A stretch of 64,000 nt of DNA, taken from JALZKA01 sp963786495 (GTDB lineage: Bacteria; Actinomycetota; Thermoleophilia; Solirubrobacterales; 70-9). Under the pieces are notes generated by a model that was not told the DNA's origin, made no database searches, and saw nothing but the letters and a program-made list of their open reading frames with translations. Below, in pieces: positions 14,689 to 24,629 of this stretch. Position 1 is the first letter of the stretch. Each line of letters begins with the position of its first letter. The stretch is from assembly GCA_963786495.1 (NCBI GenBank), contig CAWAZL010000011.1, positions 122,904-186,903 on the forward strand, in the 5' to 3' direction. Made by a program: the position numbers and the translations under genes.

Positions 14689-15681
14689 TTAGCCGAGAAG
14701 CTTGCTTACCTCATTTTCGAGTTCTGAGACGCTGAAGGCTCCCTCGATTCGGGAAGCGATCTTGCCGTCCTTGTCGATCAGAAAGAGCCAAGGCTCGGTG
14801 GGAAGGCCGAATGCCTTGACCTGAGGCCGGAGGTTCGGATCCTTCGGGTCGTACTGGTTGTCCACGTAAATCTCCATGTGGATGAACGCGACGTCGTCTC
14901 CGAACTCAGCCTTCACCTGCTCGGCGACGTCGACGACCGGGCCGCAGACGCGGCTCTGGCACAGCGCGGGTGTGGCGAAGAGGAGCACGACGGGCTTCTT
15001 GCCCAGGACGTCGACGAGGTCCTCGGTGTGCATTGTCGAAGGCGGCGTGCGGGTGTCGATCTCTGAGACGTCGGCGACATCTTCCAGCGTGGGGGTGTGG
15101 ACCGATGGAGCGGGCTCGCCCTTGGCCGGAATCTGTGGCTGCTCGACGACGTTGAGGGCGATCTGGAAATTGGTGGCCGCGAGGGTGCCTTCATCGTCGC
15201 GGATGACAGCGATCGCGCGATACTCCCCGGGCTCTAGCGGCGGCACCTCCGCGACGTAGACGCTGGTTGCATCGCCCTCCCCCGCGCTGTCAGCCTTGTA
15301 GGCCGACTGCACCTCGAGGCTTTCGGTTCGCGCGGTATACGGCCCTTCGACCTTCCCGCCCTTTGAACTCTCCAGGTAGACGGCAACGTCCGCGTCGTCG
15401 ATCTGCGGGCCGGCGACGTCGAAGAGGCCGAAGGCAACGCGTGTTTGGCCAGGAACGAAGACGGGACCTGCCGGCGCCGCGACGATCTCGTTCGTCTCCC
15501 CCACGCTCGCGATCAGCTCGTCGATCGGCTCGTTCCCGGGCTCCGGGAAGTCGGAGGCGGAGGGTGCTTCGGTGGGCGGCTCGCCCGAGGTGGAAGGCTC
15601 GTCGTCAGCGCCGCAACCGGCGGAGGCGAGCGCGAGTGCCGACAGGAGGCACGCTGAGATGGTCTGGGGGTTCGAAAGCAC
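14689..15681 (-). CDS. Lipoprotein with C-terminal thioredoxin-like domain
   Basis: 330 aa. The lipobox LASAGC near residues 18-23 marks it as a lipoprotein. An Asp/Glu/Pro-rich linker follows, then a beta-sandwich-like part (VAFGLFDVAGPQIDDADVAVY, EYRAIAVIRDDEG). From about residue 215 comes a thioredoxin-like fold: GKKPVVLLFATPALCQSRVC, then LPTEPWLFLIDKDGKIASRI. The two cysteines are spaced Cys-x4-Cys, not Cys-x2-Cys, so ordinary disulfide exchange is uncertain. Probably an envelope redox or Sco-like protein. Confidence 0.82.
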   Translation of the reverse strand: MLSNPQTISACLLSALALASAGCGADDEPSTSGEPPTEAPSASDFPEPGNEPIDELIASVGETNEIVAAPAGPVFVPGQTRVAFGLFDVAGPQIDDADVAVYLESSKGGKVEGPYTARTESLEVQSAYKADSAGEGDATSVYVAEVPPLEPGEYRAIAVIRDDEGTLAATNFQIALNVVEQPQIPAKGEPAPSVHTPTLEDVADVSEIDTRTPPSTMHTEDLVDVLGKKPVVLLFATPALCQSRVCGPVVDVAEQVKAEFGDDVAFIHMEIYVDNQYDPKDPNLRPQVKAFGLPTEPWLFLIDKDGKIASRIEGAFSVSELENEVSKLLG

Positions 15682-15801
15682 GGCAGGCGATCGTAGAGAG
15701 AGCGCCTAAATGCCTTCCTAAGCACGCCTGTTTGTCGCGCGTGGATAGGGTGCGCTTTTCCGCGCGCCCCGCGCGGCGTGTGTGCGACGAGAGGAGCGAA
15801 A

Positions 15802-16536
15802 GTGGCGGATCGGGCGGCGCTGGTTACTGGTGGTTCGAGCGGCATCGGATTGGCGATTGCGCGGGCGCTTGGAGAGGACGGGTATGGGGTGACGGTTGCG
15901 TCGCGGCGCCCGGACAAGCTGGAGGCGGCGGCGAATGATCTGCGCTCGGATGGGATCGACGTTCACGCCGTGGCGGTGCAGATGACCGAGGAGGCGGACG
16001 TGGTGCGCGCCGTCGACGAGCATCGTGAGCGGTGGGGACGGATGGACGTGCTGGTGAACAACGCCGGCGTCGGCCTTGGCGGCGCCATTGAGGGTTATCC
16101 GACTAAGAAGATCGACATGCAGCTCGACCTCAACTTGCGCGCGATTGTGATCTCGACGCGGGAGAGCCTGGGGATGCTTCGCGAAGCGGGTGGCGAGCAT
16201 GGGAAGGCGCTGATCATCAATACGGCTTCCGTTGCCGGGAAGGCGGGTCAGGGATGGCTTTCCATCTACTCGGCGACCAAGGCCGGGGTGATCGGTTTCT
16301 CGCAGGCAACTCAGTCAGAACTAGGGGATGCGGGAATTCAGGTGACGGCGCTTTGCCCCGGTTTCGTGGATACGCCGATGACCGACTTCGTGAAGGGGCA
16401 GGTGGAGGCGGAGGCGATGATCCGCCCCGAGGACATCGCCGAGAGCGTGCGTTTCCTCTTGAAGACGTCGCCGGCGTGCCTGGTGCCGGAGATCGTGTTC
16501 CTGCGCCCCGGCGACGGCTCGGCGCTGGGGACTTGA
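15802..16536 (+). CDS. Short-chain dehydrogenase/reductase (SDR)
   Basis: 244 aa. Classical SDR: cofactor motif VTGGSSGIGLAIA near the start, with Arg-rich VASRRPDKLE suggesting NADP. Then VLVNNAGVGLGG, the active-site Ser in NTASVAGKAG and YSATKAG (Tyr-x3-Lys), and LCPGFVDTPMT. The substrate is not predictable. The GTG at 15802 has GAGGAG 5 nt upstream and begins the Rossmann fold directly, so I prefer it to the longer reading. Confidence 0.9.
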   Translation: MADRAALVTGGSSGIGLAIARALGEDGYGVTVASRRPDKLEAAANDLRSDGIDVHAVAVQMTEEADVVRAVDEHRERWGRMDVLVNNAGVGLGGAIEGYPTKKIDMQLDLNLRAIVISTRESLGMLREAGGEHGKALIINTASVAGKAGQGWLSIYSATKAGVIGFSQATQSELGDAGIQVTALCPGFVDTPMTDFVKGQVEAEAMIRPEDIAESVRFLLKTSPACLVPEIVFLRPGDGSALGT

Positions 16537-16555
16537 GGGGCGCTTTCTGCTCGGG

Positions 16556-17218
16556 CTAGTTACGGACGAGCTCGGGCTCACCGAGGATCTCGGCGGCGCG
16601 CTGCTCGGAGAGCTGTTCCTCGGCAGCGGCGAGGAGGTCCTTGTATTCGTCGAGGCGCTTGGTGGGACGCATCCACGCCCAGTCGCGGGAGAGCTTCAGC
16701 TCGCGTCCGCGGTGGCGCTCGCCGGTGTCGGCGCGCTTGGTGATCGTCAGCTCGGGGGTTTCGGGGGTGGCGCAGCGGAACTGCTCGCGCTCGGCGCGGA
16801 TCTGCGCAGCGGCTTCGGCGAGGGAGCCGCGGGAAAGGTCGGTGTCGATATCGAGCGACCACTCCAAGAGCGAGCGCAGGGTGCGCACCTCGCGCCGTGT
16901 GGCGCGACGGGGGCGCTTGGCGGAGGTGTACGTGTCCCAGGCGCGGGCGAAGTTGGCGACGGAGGTGCGGGCGCCGTTCCGATGCGCGGCGAGCATCGGG
17001 CAGATGCCGCCCGATTGCGAGTCGACGTAGGCGCCCACGATGATGCGGTTCGTGTCGATGCCGCGGAGCATGGCTTCCTTCGTGTGCTGGGGAAGCTGCT
17101 CGACGGCAAGGCGAAGGTCGTATGTGGGGCGCTCGCGGCGGTTTCTCACGCCCTGAGGTGTAGCGGCGCGAGGGTGTTTTCTGGCGGCTGGAGCGGGTTT
17201 CGGGGAGAGATGTTGCAT
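16556..17218 (-). CDS. Conserved hypothetical protein, basic and helical
   Basis: 220 aa from the ATG at 17218. A basic leader (KPAPAARKHPRAATPQGV) is followed by a helical domain: YDLRLAVEQLPQHTKEAMLR, DTNRIIVGAYVDSQSGGICP, MLAAHRNGARTSVANFARAW and long charged helices. I recall similar proteins in Solirubrobacterales genomes but no assigned function. Divergent from the glycosyltransferase gene 17 nt away; the two are possibly co-regulated. Confidence 0.7.
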   Translation of the reverse strand: MQHLSPKPAPAARKHPRAATPQGVRNRRERPTYDLRLAVEQLPQHTKEAMLRGIDTNRIIVGAYVDSQSGGICPMLAAHRNGARTSVANFARAWDTYTSAKRPRRATRREVRTLRSLLEWSLDIDTDLSRGSLAEAAAQIRAEREQFRCATPETPELTITKRADTGERHRGRELKLSRDWAWMRPTKRLDEYKDLLAAAEEQLSEQRAAEILGEPELVRN

Positions 17219-17235
17219 CCTCACGAGGTGATGGC

Positions 17236-18429
17236 GTGAGCCGGGAGTTGAAGGTTTTGATCGCCGCGTTTGGCGATCCTGGGCATACGTTCCCGGGAAT
17301 TGCGCTCGGCGGTGCGCTTCAGAAGCGGGGGCATCGCGTGGTGTTCGAGACGTGGGAGAAGTGGCGCGACGTCCTGGACGAGGCGGGGATCGAGTTTCAC
17401 GCCGCAGAGGAGTACCGGGTGTTTGCGCCAAGCGCGGGGGACGGGCCGTCCGCGGGGGATGCGGCGGTGGCGCTTGCGCCTCTGATGGAGGAAATCAGGC
17501 CCGATGTGGTGGTGAACGACATCCTCACGCTGGCGCCTGCGCTGGCTGCCGAGAAGGCTGGGGTGCCGTGGGCGACGCTGATTCCACACGTGTTTCCCGA
17601 GCATGCGCCGGGGCTTCCGTTCTTCGCGTTCGGCGGGGCGCGGATTCCTCGCTCGTTCATCGGGCGGTGGCTGTGGAGCGCTCCGGTGCCGATGCTGGAG
17701 GCGGGTTTGCGGCAGGGGCGCGATGAGCTGAACGGCGAGCGCGAGAAGGCGGGGCTGCCGCCCACGGAGCGGTTTCATGGCGGGACGAGCGAGGGCCTGG
17801 CGATGGTGGCGACGTACCCGCAGCTCGAGTACCCGCGGGCCTGGCCCGGGCATGTGCACGTAACCGGGCCGATGGAGTTCGAGACGGCGTACGAGGAGGT
17901 GGAGCTGCCCGAAGGGGATGGGCCGCTTATTCTGGTGGCGCCTTCAACGGCGCAGGACCCGGAGTGCCGGTTGGTGCGAGTGGCGCTGGAGGCGCTGGCG
18001 GATGAGCCGGTGCGGGTGCTGGCGACGACCAACGGGCATATGCCGCGCGAAGGGATCGAGGTTCCGGCGAATGCCCGGTTGTACGGGTGGCTGAGCTACT
18101 CGCAGGCGATGGCGGCGGCTGACCTGGTTGTCTGCCATGGCGGGCACGGGACGGTTGCGCGAGCGCTGGGTGCCGGCGTGGCGGTTCTGTGTTGCCCCGC
18201 GGTCGGGGACATGGCTGAGAACGGCGCGCGGGTCGGGTGGGCCGGCGTGGGGCTGGCGCTGCCGTGGCGGCTGCTCGGGCGCGGATCGCTGCGAGTGGCG
18301 GTGCGGAGGATCATTGCCGACGGGTCGTTCCGCGAGAGGGCGCGAGAGATCGCGGAGTGGGGCGAGGCGCATGACGGCGCGGCCGAGGGCGCGGCCCTGG
18401 TCGAGGAGTTCGCCGCTCGCAACCAGTAA
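17236..18429 (+). CDS. MGT/UGT-type glycosyltransferase (GT1 family)
   Basis: 397 aa, GT-B fold. N-terminal half begins VLIAAFGDPGHTFPGIALGG with the substrate-side loop, and the C-terminal nucleotide-sugar domain shows YGWLSYSQAMAAADLVVCHG, then HGGHGTVARALGAGVAVLCC and GDMAENGARV. Such enzymes glycosylate small acceptors such as macrolides, flavonoids or lipids; acceptor and sugar here are unknown. The start is a GTG at 17236. Confidence 0.88.
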   Translation: MSRELKVLIAAFGDPGHTFPGIALGGALQKRGHRVVFETWEKWRDVLDEAGIEFHAAEEYRVFAPSAGDGPSAGDAAVALAPLMEEIRPDVVVNDILTLAPALAAEKAGVPWATLIPHVFPEHAPGLPFFAFGGARIPRSFIGRWLWSAPVPMLEAGLRQGRDELNGEREKAGLPPTERFHGGTSEGLAMVATYPQLEYPRAWPGHVHVTGPMEFETAYEEVELPEGDGPLILVAPSTAQDPECRLVRVALEALADEPVRVLATTNGHMPREGIEVPANARLYGWLSYSQAMAAADLVVCHGGHGTVARALGAGVAVLCCPAVGDMAENGARVGWAGVGLALPWRLLGRGSLRVAVRRIIADGSFRERAREIAEWGEAHDGAAEGAALVEEFAARNQ

Positions 18430-18432
18430 CAA

Positions 18433-18504
18433 CTCCCGGGGCCGGACTCGAACCGGCAACCCTTCGCTTAACAGGCGAACGCTCTGCCATTGAGCTACCC
18501 GGGA
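18433..18504 (-). tRNA. tRNA-Asn (GUU anticodon)
   Basis: 72 nt. Acceptor stem TCCCGGG/CCCGGGA with discriminator G; D arm GTAGCTCAATGGCAGAGC; anticodon loop CTGTTAA in the stem CGCTT...; T arm GGTTCGAGTCC. CCA is not encoded. It lies just after the glycosyltransferase gene on the opposite strand and next to an HNH gene. Confidence 0.95.
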
Positions 18505-18547
18505 TCTCAGGGTGACCGATTCCGCTCTGCGGATCGGATTCCTCTCG

Positions 18548-19255
18548 TCAGAACTCTAGCGGCAGGTCACCTCCCCCATGCTCAACCTCGGCATGGCAGT
18601 TCGCGCACAAGAGAATGCACTTCTTCGCTTCCTCTCGCAGCGCATCGAGACCCATGGTCGATCCGTTTTGAGCGAGCCCGAATCGCTTCTCTTCGGGGTC
18701 GAGGTGATGAAATTGAAGTGCGCCAATGAAAACGTCATATCCACACCTCACGCATTTTCCGCCTGCCTCCTCAGCCAATAGTTCTTTATTCCTTCGCCGG
18801 CGCGCCGAAACCCTGGCCATGCGGCACTTGCGACACACGACCTTCCCGCATTCCTGGATTACAAATGTCGTCAACCCGTGCGTTGGACATTCAGCCTCGA
18901 CGGTTCGATGTCCATTGCGGCGAGCTTCGTCGACAAGATCGTGGGGCACGATTGGTTTCGGTCCACGCCGGCCCTTAGTCCTGAGGCCGTACTTTCTCAG
19001 CCAATGCCTCGTGCCCGCCGGGCTCCGGTCGATGCGTGAAGCGATCTGAGCAATGGTGAGGCCTTCGTCCACCAAGGCACTAAGGGTCTCCTTGTCGATC
19101 GCACCCCTCGCAGCATGTTTGGCTTGGCCGTTCGGTGTGAGATCGAACTTTCGCATCCAGTAGCTAGCCGTCGACGGATCGCAATTCTCGAGGATCCCGA
19201 TCTCAGTCAGCGAGAGACCTTCGGCCAGGTAGCGCTCCAGGCGGGCTCGATCCAT
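18548..19255 (-). CDS. HNH endonuclease-domain protein with two N-terminal HTH-like segments
   Basis: 235 aa. Two helix-turn-helix-like segments (GLSLTEIGILENCDPSTASYW and LTIAQIASRIDRSPAGTRHW) precede a zinc-finger pair (ECPTHG, CGKVVCRKC). The C-terminal HNH nuclease core is GKCVRCGYDV, LQFHHLDPEEK and ILLCANCHAEVEHG. This layout fits a site-specific or homing-like DNA endonuclease. By eye it is less GC-rich than its neighbours, and it sits beside a tRNA gene, which suggests transfer. The target is unknown. Confidence 0.85.
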   Translation of the reverse strand: MDRARLERYLAEGLSLTEIGILENCDPSTASYWMRKFDLTPNGQAKHAARGAIDKETLSALVDEGLTIAQIASRIDRSPAGTRHWLRKYGLRTKGRRGPKPIVPHDLVDEARRNGHRTVEAECPTHGLTTFVIQECGKVVCRKCRMARVSARRRRNKELLAEEAGGKCVRCGYDVFIGALQFHHLDPEEKRFGLAQNGSTMGLDALREEAKKCILLCANCHAEVEHGGGDLPLEF

Positions 19256-19321
19256 GGCTGGATCGTCCCATTTGGGTCGGACGGAAAAGGCGAACGTCTG
19301 TTCGCTTTTCGTGCCTGAGAG

Positions 19322-21167
19322 CTACTTGCGAACGGCTGGTTTCGGGATCGCCGACTGGTGGTGGGCGATCTTCTCGGCGAGGGCGGCTCGGCGCTTCTGG
19401 AGCTCGACGCTCGCCTCGGTTGCGCCGGTCGCCGCGGCCTCGGCGATGCGCCGCTCGATCGCTCCCTGCTCGAGCTGGAGGAAGCTCAGCTCCATCGCCT
19501 CCGGGCTTGCCGGCTCGTCGGCCGCTCGATCGACCAGGCGGCTCACGATCAGCGCCAGCTCATCGTCGCCTTCAGGCAGGCCCTTCATCGGCTCGTCCAG
19601 GTGCTCAGCCAACCAGTCGCGCACCCTTCCCATCGCGGGCGTCGAAAGATGCTCGCGTTTCAGCTTCGCCATGTAGTCCCGCCCGTGCGCGGGGTCCGCG
19701 ATGCACATCCGGAGCAGACCAGCCTCGCGCCTTTCCTGCGTCGATAGAGCCCGCGGTGCCTCGGCAGTATCGGCGGGCGCAAACGGCGAGTCCTCTCCCC
19801 CGCCCTCACTCGGCTCGGCGGGCGCGGCCACCGGAGCAACGCGCGGCGTCCGCGGCGCCGCGGCAAGCCGGCGCGCCACCAGGCCCGGATCAGCGCCGAG
19901 CCGCTCACCAACATCCCGCACCAGCTCGTCACGGGTGATCGAGTCCGGCATCGCCTTAAGCACCGGCACCACCTCGTCGAGCGCCCTGTCGCGCCCGTCC
20001 GGCGTCGCCAGGTCCGCGTCGTCCAGAAGCGTCCCAACGTGGAAAACCGACAGGTCCACGGCGTCCTCGATCAACTCCCTCAAATCTCTCCGCGGCGCTC
20101 GAGCCCGGACCCTCGCCGCCCAGCATGTCCGCCGGGTCCTCCCCCTCCGGCATGGCCGCAACCCGCAGCCGCACCTTCTTCCCCGCCGCCACGCCCTGCG
20201 CCCGCAGCATCGCCTCCCGCCCCGCCCGGTCCGCATCCAGCGCCAGCACAATCTCGCCCGTATGCGCCGCCAGGAGCTTCACCTGGTCAGGCGTGATCGC
20301 CGTCCCCATCACCGCGACCGTCTCCTCCACCCCTGCCAGCATGCGCCGCGATCACATCCGTGTAGCCCTCGACCACCACGGCGCGCCCCTTCTTCGCGAT
20401 CGCCGCCCGCGCCTTGTCGATCCCATAGAGCGTCCTGGTCTTGTGAAACAGCTCGCCCATCGGGCGAGTTCACGTACTTCGCCCGCTGCTCCTGGCGCGT
20501 AGCCCTGCCGCCGAAGCCCTGCATCCGCCCGCGCCCATCGCTGATCGGGAACATGATCCGCGCCCGGAAGTGGTCCATCCAACCGCCCTTCTGCCCCTGC
20601 TTCACCAGCCCCGCCGCCGCCAGCTCAGCCTGCGAGAAGCCGCCCTGCTGGCCGCGCATCACGACCGTGTCCCACCGATTCGGCGCAAACCCAACGCCGA
20701 AATCCCGCAGAGCTCTCCTCACTCAGCCCCCGCCCGAGCAGATACTCCCGCGCCTTCTCCGCCTCGTCCGACTCCCACAGATACTTCGTGTAGTAAGCCG
20801 CCGTCCGGTCCATCAGCTCGGCAAGACGCGCCCGCCGCTTGCGCGCCTCCTCCAGCCGCGGGTCCTCCTGCTCGCGCTCGACCTCCACGCCGAACCGGTC
20901 CGCCAGCGTCTCCACCGCCTCTCCGAATGGCAGGCCCTCCTTCTCCTGGAGGAACGTGAACACGTCGCCCTTCTCCCCGCACCCGAAGCAGTAATAGAGC
21001 TTGTCCTGCGGATTCACCGAGAACGAAGGCGTGCGCTCGTCATGGAACGGGCAAAGACCCTGAAGCCGCTGCCCCGCCCGCCTCAGCTCCGTGTACGGCG
21101 CGAGAACCTCCGCGATGTCGACCGCATCGCTCACCCGCTCGATCGACTCCGGAGAAAACCGTGCCAC
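19322..21167 (-). CDS. dnaG: DNA primase DnaG (at least four frameshifts)
   Basis: DnaG makes RNA primers at the replication fork. The corrected length of about 615 aa is normal. N-terminal zinc motif GLCPFHDERTPSFSV with YYCFGCGEKGDV, RNA polymerase domain (GFSQAELAAAGLVKQGQ, FRARIMFPISDGRGRMQGFG), TOPRIM part with EGYTDVIAAHAG and ALDADRAGREAMLRAQG, and the C-terminal DnaB-interacting helical region (HLSTPAMGRVRDWLAEHLDE) are all found, but in different frames. Breaks are near 20710, 20450, 20350 and 20130-20250. An essential single-copy gene with full domain content makes sequence errors the best explanation. The start lies 9 nt after a likely end of the dgt-like gene. Confidence 0.9.
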
Positions 21168-21175
21168 TAGCTAGC

Positions 21176-22187
21176 CTAAGCCGCGACTCCTCGGGCAGCG
21201 ATAGTCGCCGGAACGCCGCGATGCAGAACCGGTCCGTCATCCCCGCGATGTAGTCGGTGACCCGCTGCACCTCGTCGCCCTCCGCCGGCGCCGCCGCCGG
21301 CACCGCGTCCGGATGCTCCAGGTAGTGCTCGAACAGGCCCTGCAGCGTCCTCTCCACCCGCTCATGCTCCGAGCGCGCCTCCGGCCCCAGGTATACGCGC
21401 TGGAACATCCACTTCCGCAGCCGCAGCATCGCGCCGCCGATCTCATCGGACTGAGCGATGTCCCCGGCAGTCCGCGACGTATCCACGATGTCCGCCACCA
21501 GCGTGTCGATCCGCGCCGCGCCCGTCGGCCCAAGCAGCTCGATCTCTTCGACGGGAAGGTCCTCGGGCGTGATGATCCCCGCCCTCACCGCATCGTCGAT
21601 GTCGTGGTTGATGTACGCGACCCGGTCCACCAGGCGCACGATCCGCCCCTCCAGCGTCGCCGGCTTCCCCGAGCCCGTGTGATTCAAGATCCCGTCGCGT
21701 ACCTCCTCCGTCAGATTTAACCCCTCGCCGTCGCGCTCCAGTACCTCCACGAGGCGAAGCGACTGCTCGTTGTGGCGAAACCGCCTGTCCGCCCTCTCCT
21801 GAAGCGCCCGGTCGAGCGCCTCCTCGCCGATGTGCCCGAACGGCGGATGCCCCAGGTCGTGCCCGAGCCCGATCGCCTCGGTCAGGTCCTCGTTCAGTCC
21901 GAGCGCCCGGAAACGGTGCGCGCGATGCACCCCGTCTCGAGCGTGTGCGTCAGCCGCGTGCGGTAGTGGTCCCCCTCCGGCGCGATGAAGACCTGCGTCT
22001 TGTGCTTCAGGCGCCGGAACGCCTTCGAGTGGACGATCCGGTCGCGATCGCGCTGGAACGGCGTGCGCACCGCGCTCGGCGGCTCCTCAGCCACCCGCTT
22101 CGCGGGATACGACGGCGTCGCCCTCTCCCAGAAGAACTCAGCCTCAAAGCGGCGGATCCGCTCCTCGAACGACTCCGCATCCGTCAT
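21176..22187 (-). CDS. dGTPase-like HD-domain triphosphohydrolase (frameshifted)
   Basis: About 335 aa. Cleaves dNTPs to deoxynucleosides and triphosphate in characterised relatives. Seen: FRRLKHKTQVFIAPEGDHYR, TRLTHTLE (first HD-site His), GLGHDLGHPPFGHIGEEALD (HD motif), NEQSLRLVEVLERD and later AYINHDIDDAVRAG. A shift near 21910 separates the N-terminal 90 codons; GGGCGC there is the likely culprit. The C-terminal end is uncertain: a one-base shift near 21190 would stop it at 21176, otherwise it runs on into dnaG. Starts with ATG overlapping the DUF3159 stop. dgt next to dnaG is a common actinobacterial order. Confidence 0.87.
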
Positions 22188-22839
22188 CCCCGCTGAGGAT
22201 ATGGGCGCAAATCATCGTCCTTGCGCAAGACGAGGTAAGAAAGCCACACAGCTAGCGCAAATATCGGGAAACCCATCGCCGTCTTCGCCACGCCCAAGGC
22301 GACCAGATCCTCCGCGAGATAGAGCGGCAGCTGTACGGCAAGGCGCAGCACGAACAAGCCCGACCCAGATCCAACTCGCCCGCGTATAGACGCGTCATGA
22401 GGCGTGGGTCCTTCCGCCACTCCATCCCCTCGCCCACGAGCGGCCCGATGAACACGCCGATCAGCGGCCAGCGCACCGCGATCGAGATGAGATATGCAAG
22501 CGCATATCCCAGGTTGAGCAGCAGGCCAGGAAGGAAGAAGTTCTCCGCCTTTCCCGTCTTCTGCGCGATGAACGCGGCGATCGCCACCCCAACGAAGCCG
22601 GCGATCGCGAACTGCAGCGTCTCCCGCCGCGCCAGCCTCACCACGAGCAGCACAGCGCCGAGCGCGACCGCCGCCCAGATCGCCGTCTCCAGGTCCTGCC
22701 CACTCGCCGTGTAGGCGATCACGAATGCAAGGCCGGGCAAGCTCGAATCCGCGATGCCGTGGCCCCCGCCCATCGCCTCGAGGAGGTTGAACGGCTCCTT
22801 CTCCTTCTCCTCCACCTCTTGCTCGGACGCCTCGCTCAC
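22184..22839 (-). CDS. DUF3159 membrane protein (frameshifted)
   Basis: About 218 aa with five or six membrane helices. The acidic start SEASEQEVEEKEKEPFNLLE leads into GGGHGIADSSLPGLAFVIAY and LGAVLLVVRLARRET, typical of DUF3159. Two shifts near 22350-22390 split the second half, which resumes as LFVLRLAVQLPLYLAEDLVA and ALAVWLSYLVLRKDD, with the stop overlapping the next ATG. Function unknown; it is widespread in Actinobacteria. Confidence 0.82.
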
Positions 22840-22894
22840 AGGAACGATGATGACCGCTCACCGTCGCGAGGAGCGCCGCGAGCGCCCCGCCCGC

Positions 22895-23639
22895 TCAGGC
22901 CGCGGCGCGAAGCTGCACGTGCGCGTGGTGCTCGAGCGTCGTCGTGATCGCCCGCTCGGCCATGCGAAGCGCCCCGTTCGTCGCAACCGGCGCCTGCGCC
23001 AACGGACGGCCCAGCGCGTCCAGCATGAACCGGTGCGCCTCAGCCGAGATCTCGAACCCGTCGCGCTCGCACGCGCCGCAGACAACTCCGCCCGCCGCGC
23101 CCGAAAACGCCGTCAACCCGTCCGCCTCTCCGCAGCGCGCGCACGCCTGAAGCTCAGGCGCAAATCCCGCGGAGAGCGCCAGCTTCAGCCGGAACGCCAG
23201 CGCCGTCGCAAGCCCCGCCGCCCCGTCCGTCTCCACCGCACTGTCGCCTTCCTCTTGCCCGTCCAGCAGCGCCAGGTACCTGCACAGCAGGTTGTACGCA
23301 GCCGGATTTGCCTCGGACGAGTCCAGGAGCCGCAGCACCGCGTCGCATCCGCGCGCCGCCGCCGACAGCGCCGGCCCGCGACGAGCGCAGGTTCGGGTAC
23401 GCGTCGACGGTGTGCACGCCCGTCACCGTCGCCAGGTCGCCCCGCCCCTCGTGCAGCACCATGTCGAGCCGGAAGAACGGCTCAAGGCGCCCGCCGAAGC
23501 GCGAGCGCGGCTTGCGCGACCCCTTCGCGATCGCCCCGATCCGCCCGCGAGCGGCCGAGTAGAGATGAAGCACCCGATCCGCCTCTCCATAGCGAATCGA
23601 GCGAAGCACCACAGCTTGCGTCTTGAACGAACCCGGCAT
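22895..23639 (-). CDS. recO: DNA repair protein RecO (one frameshift)
   Basis: About 248 aa. RecO helps load RecA at gaps together with RecR. N-terminal OB-fold: MPGSFKTQAVVLRSIRYGEADRVLHLY..., GAIAKGSRKPRSRFGGRLEPF; C-terminal zinc module CARCGEADG with VVCGACERDG. A single shift near 23370 in a GGGCCGGC run splits it; corrected, the middle reads ALSAAARGCDAVLRLLDSSE. The start is 6 nt after the P1 peptidase stop. Confidence 0.92.
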
Positions 23640-23645
23640 CGCACC

Positions 23646-24629
23646 TCATGCTGCCGAACGCAGCGGACGTCCAACTGAGCGGTGTCTGACGCCCTCAAGA
23701 AGCGCTAGAACCGCGTCGCGGATCGCCTCTGCCGTCACGCGCGCCGCGAGCGCCTCGAGCTGCAGCACCTCGAACCGTCCCGAGCGGCTCGCCGTCACCG
23801 ACGCGAGGCAGAAGACGACGTCGCCGTCCACGTCAGTGAACACCGGCTCGACCGCCCGCGCGATCCCTGCGCTCGCGGCGCGCGCCACCCGCGCGCACCC
23901 GGCCTTGTCGAGCGGCGCGTCCGTCATCACGCAGACGAGCGTCGTGTTCTGCGCGCCTCGAGCTCCTGGCCGAGTCGGCGCTCCGTCCAGCGCCGCGATG
24001 AAGTCGACCGTCCGCGGCGCACCTCGCCCGCGCCCCCGCAAGGACGAGCCGTCCGCCGCCGAGGACGTCGCCGAACGGATTCGCCACGGCGAGCGCGGCG
24101 ACCGTCGCGCCGAAGCCCCCGCGCGCCGCCGCGTAGCCGACTCCGGACGGCGTCGCCGCACTCGCGCCCGAGCATCTTGCCGGCCGCCGTCCCCGTCCCC
24201 GCGCCGACGCTGCCCGCGCTCCGGCACTCCCTCCCGCGCCGCCTCGCACGCCGCATACCCCGCGTCCGCCGTCGGCCGCGCGCTGGCATCGCCCTCGGCG
24301 AGGTCGTAGACGATCGCCGCCGGGACGATCGGCACCACGCCGCCGGCGTCGGATAGCCGATGCCGTGCTCCTCCAGCCAGCGCATCGCCCCGTCCGCGGC
24401 CGCCAGCCCATAGGCACTCCCGCCGGCGAACATCACCGCGCTCACCCGGTCCGTCCCCGCGAACGGGCCCACCACGTCCGTCTCGCGCGTTCCCGGCCCG
24501 CCACCGCGCACGTCCACCCCACCGCGCGTCCCCTCCGGCGCGATCACGACCGTGCAGCCCGTCCGTCCCACCTCGTCCGTCCAGTGGCCGATCCGGAAGC
24601 CCGCCGGCGGCGCCAGCGAGCTCGCTCAT
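23646..24629 (-). CDS. P1 family (DmpA/BapA-like) self-processing peptidase (frameshifted)
   Basis: About 328 aa. The DmpA/BapA family are N-terminal-nucleophile aminopeptidases cut autocatalytically before Ser/Thr. Seen in pieces: GRTGCTVVIAPEGTRGG, VMFAGGSAYGLAAADG, IVPAAIVYDLAEGD, GAQNTTLVCVMTDAPLDKA (the likely cleavage region at NTT) and FTDVDGDVVFCLASVT. At least three shifts lie between 24590 and 23930. The ATG at 24629 overlaps the expected mutM stop (ATGA) and the stop lies 6 nt before recO. Confidence 0.83.
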   Translation of the reverse strand: MSELAGAAGGLPDRPLDGRGGTDGLHGRDRAGGDARWGGRARWRAGNARDGRGGPVRGDGPGERGDVRRRECLWAGGRGRGDALAGGARHRLSDAGGVVPIVPAAIVYDLAEGDASARPTADAGYAACEAAREGVPERGQRRRGDGDGGRQDARARVRRRRPESATRRRAGASARRSPRSPWRIRSATSSAADGSSLRGRGRGAPRTVDFIAALDGAPTRPGARGAQNTTLVCVMTDAPLDKAGCARVARAASAGIARAVEPVFTDVDGDVVFCLASVTASRSGRFEVLQLEALAARVTAEAIRDAVLALLEGVRHRSVGRPLRSAA

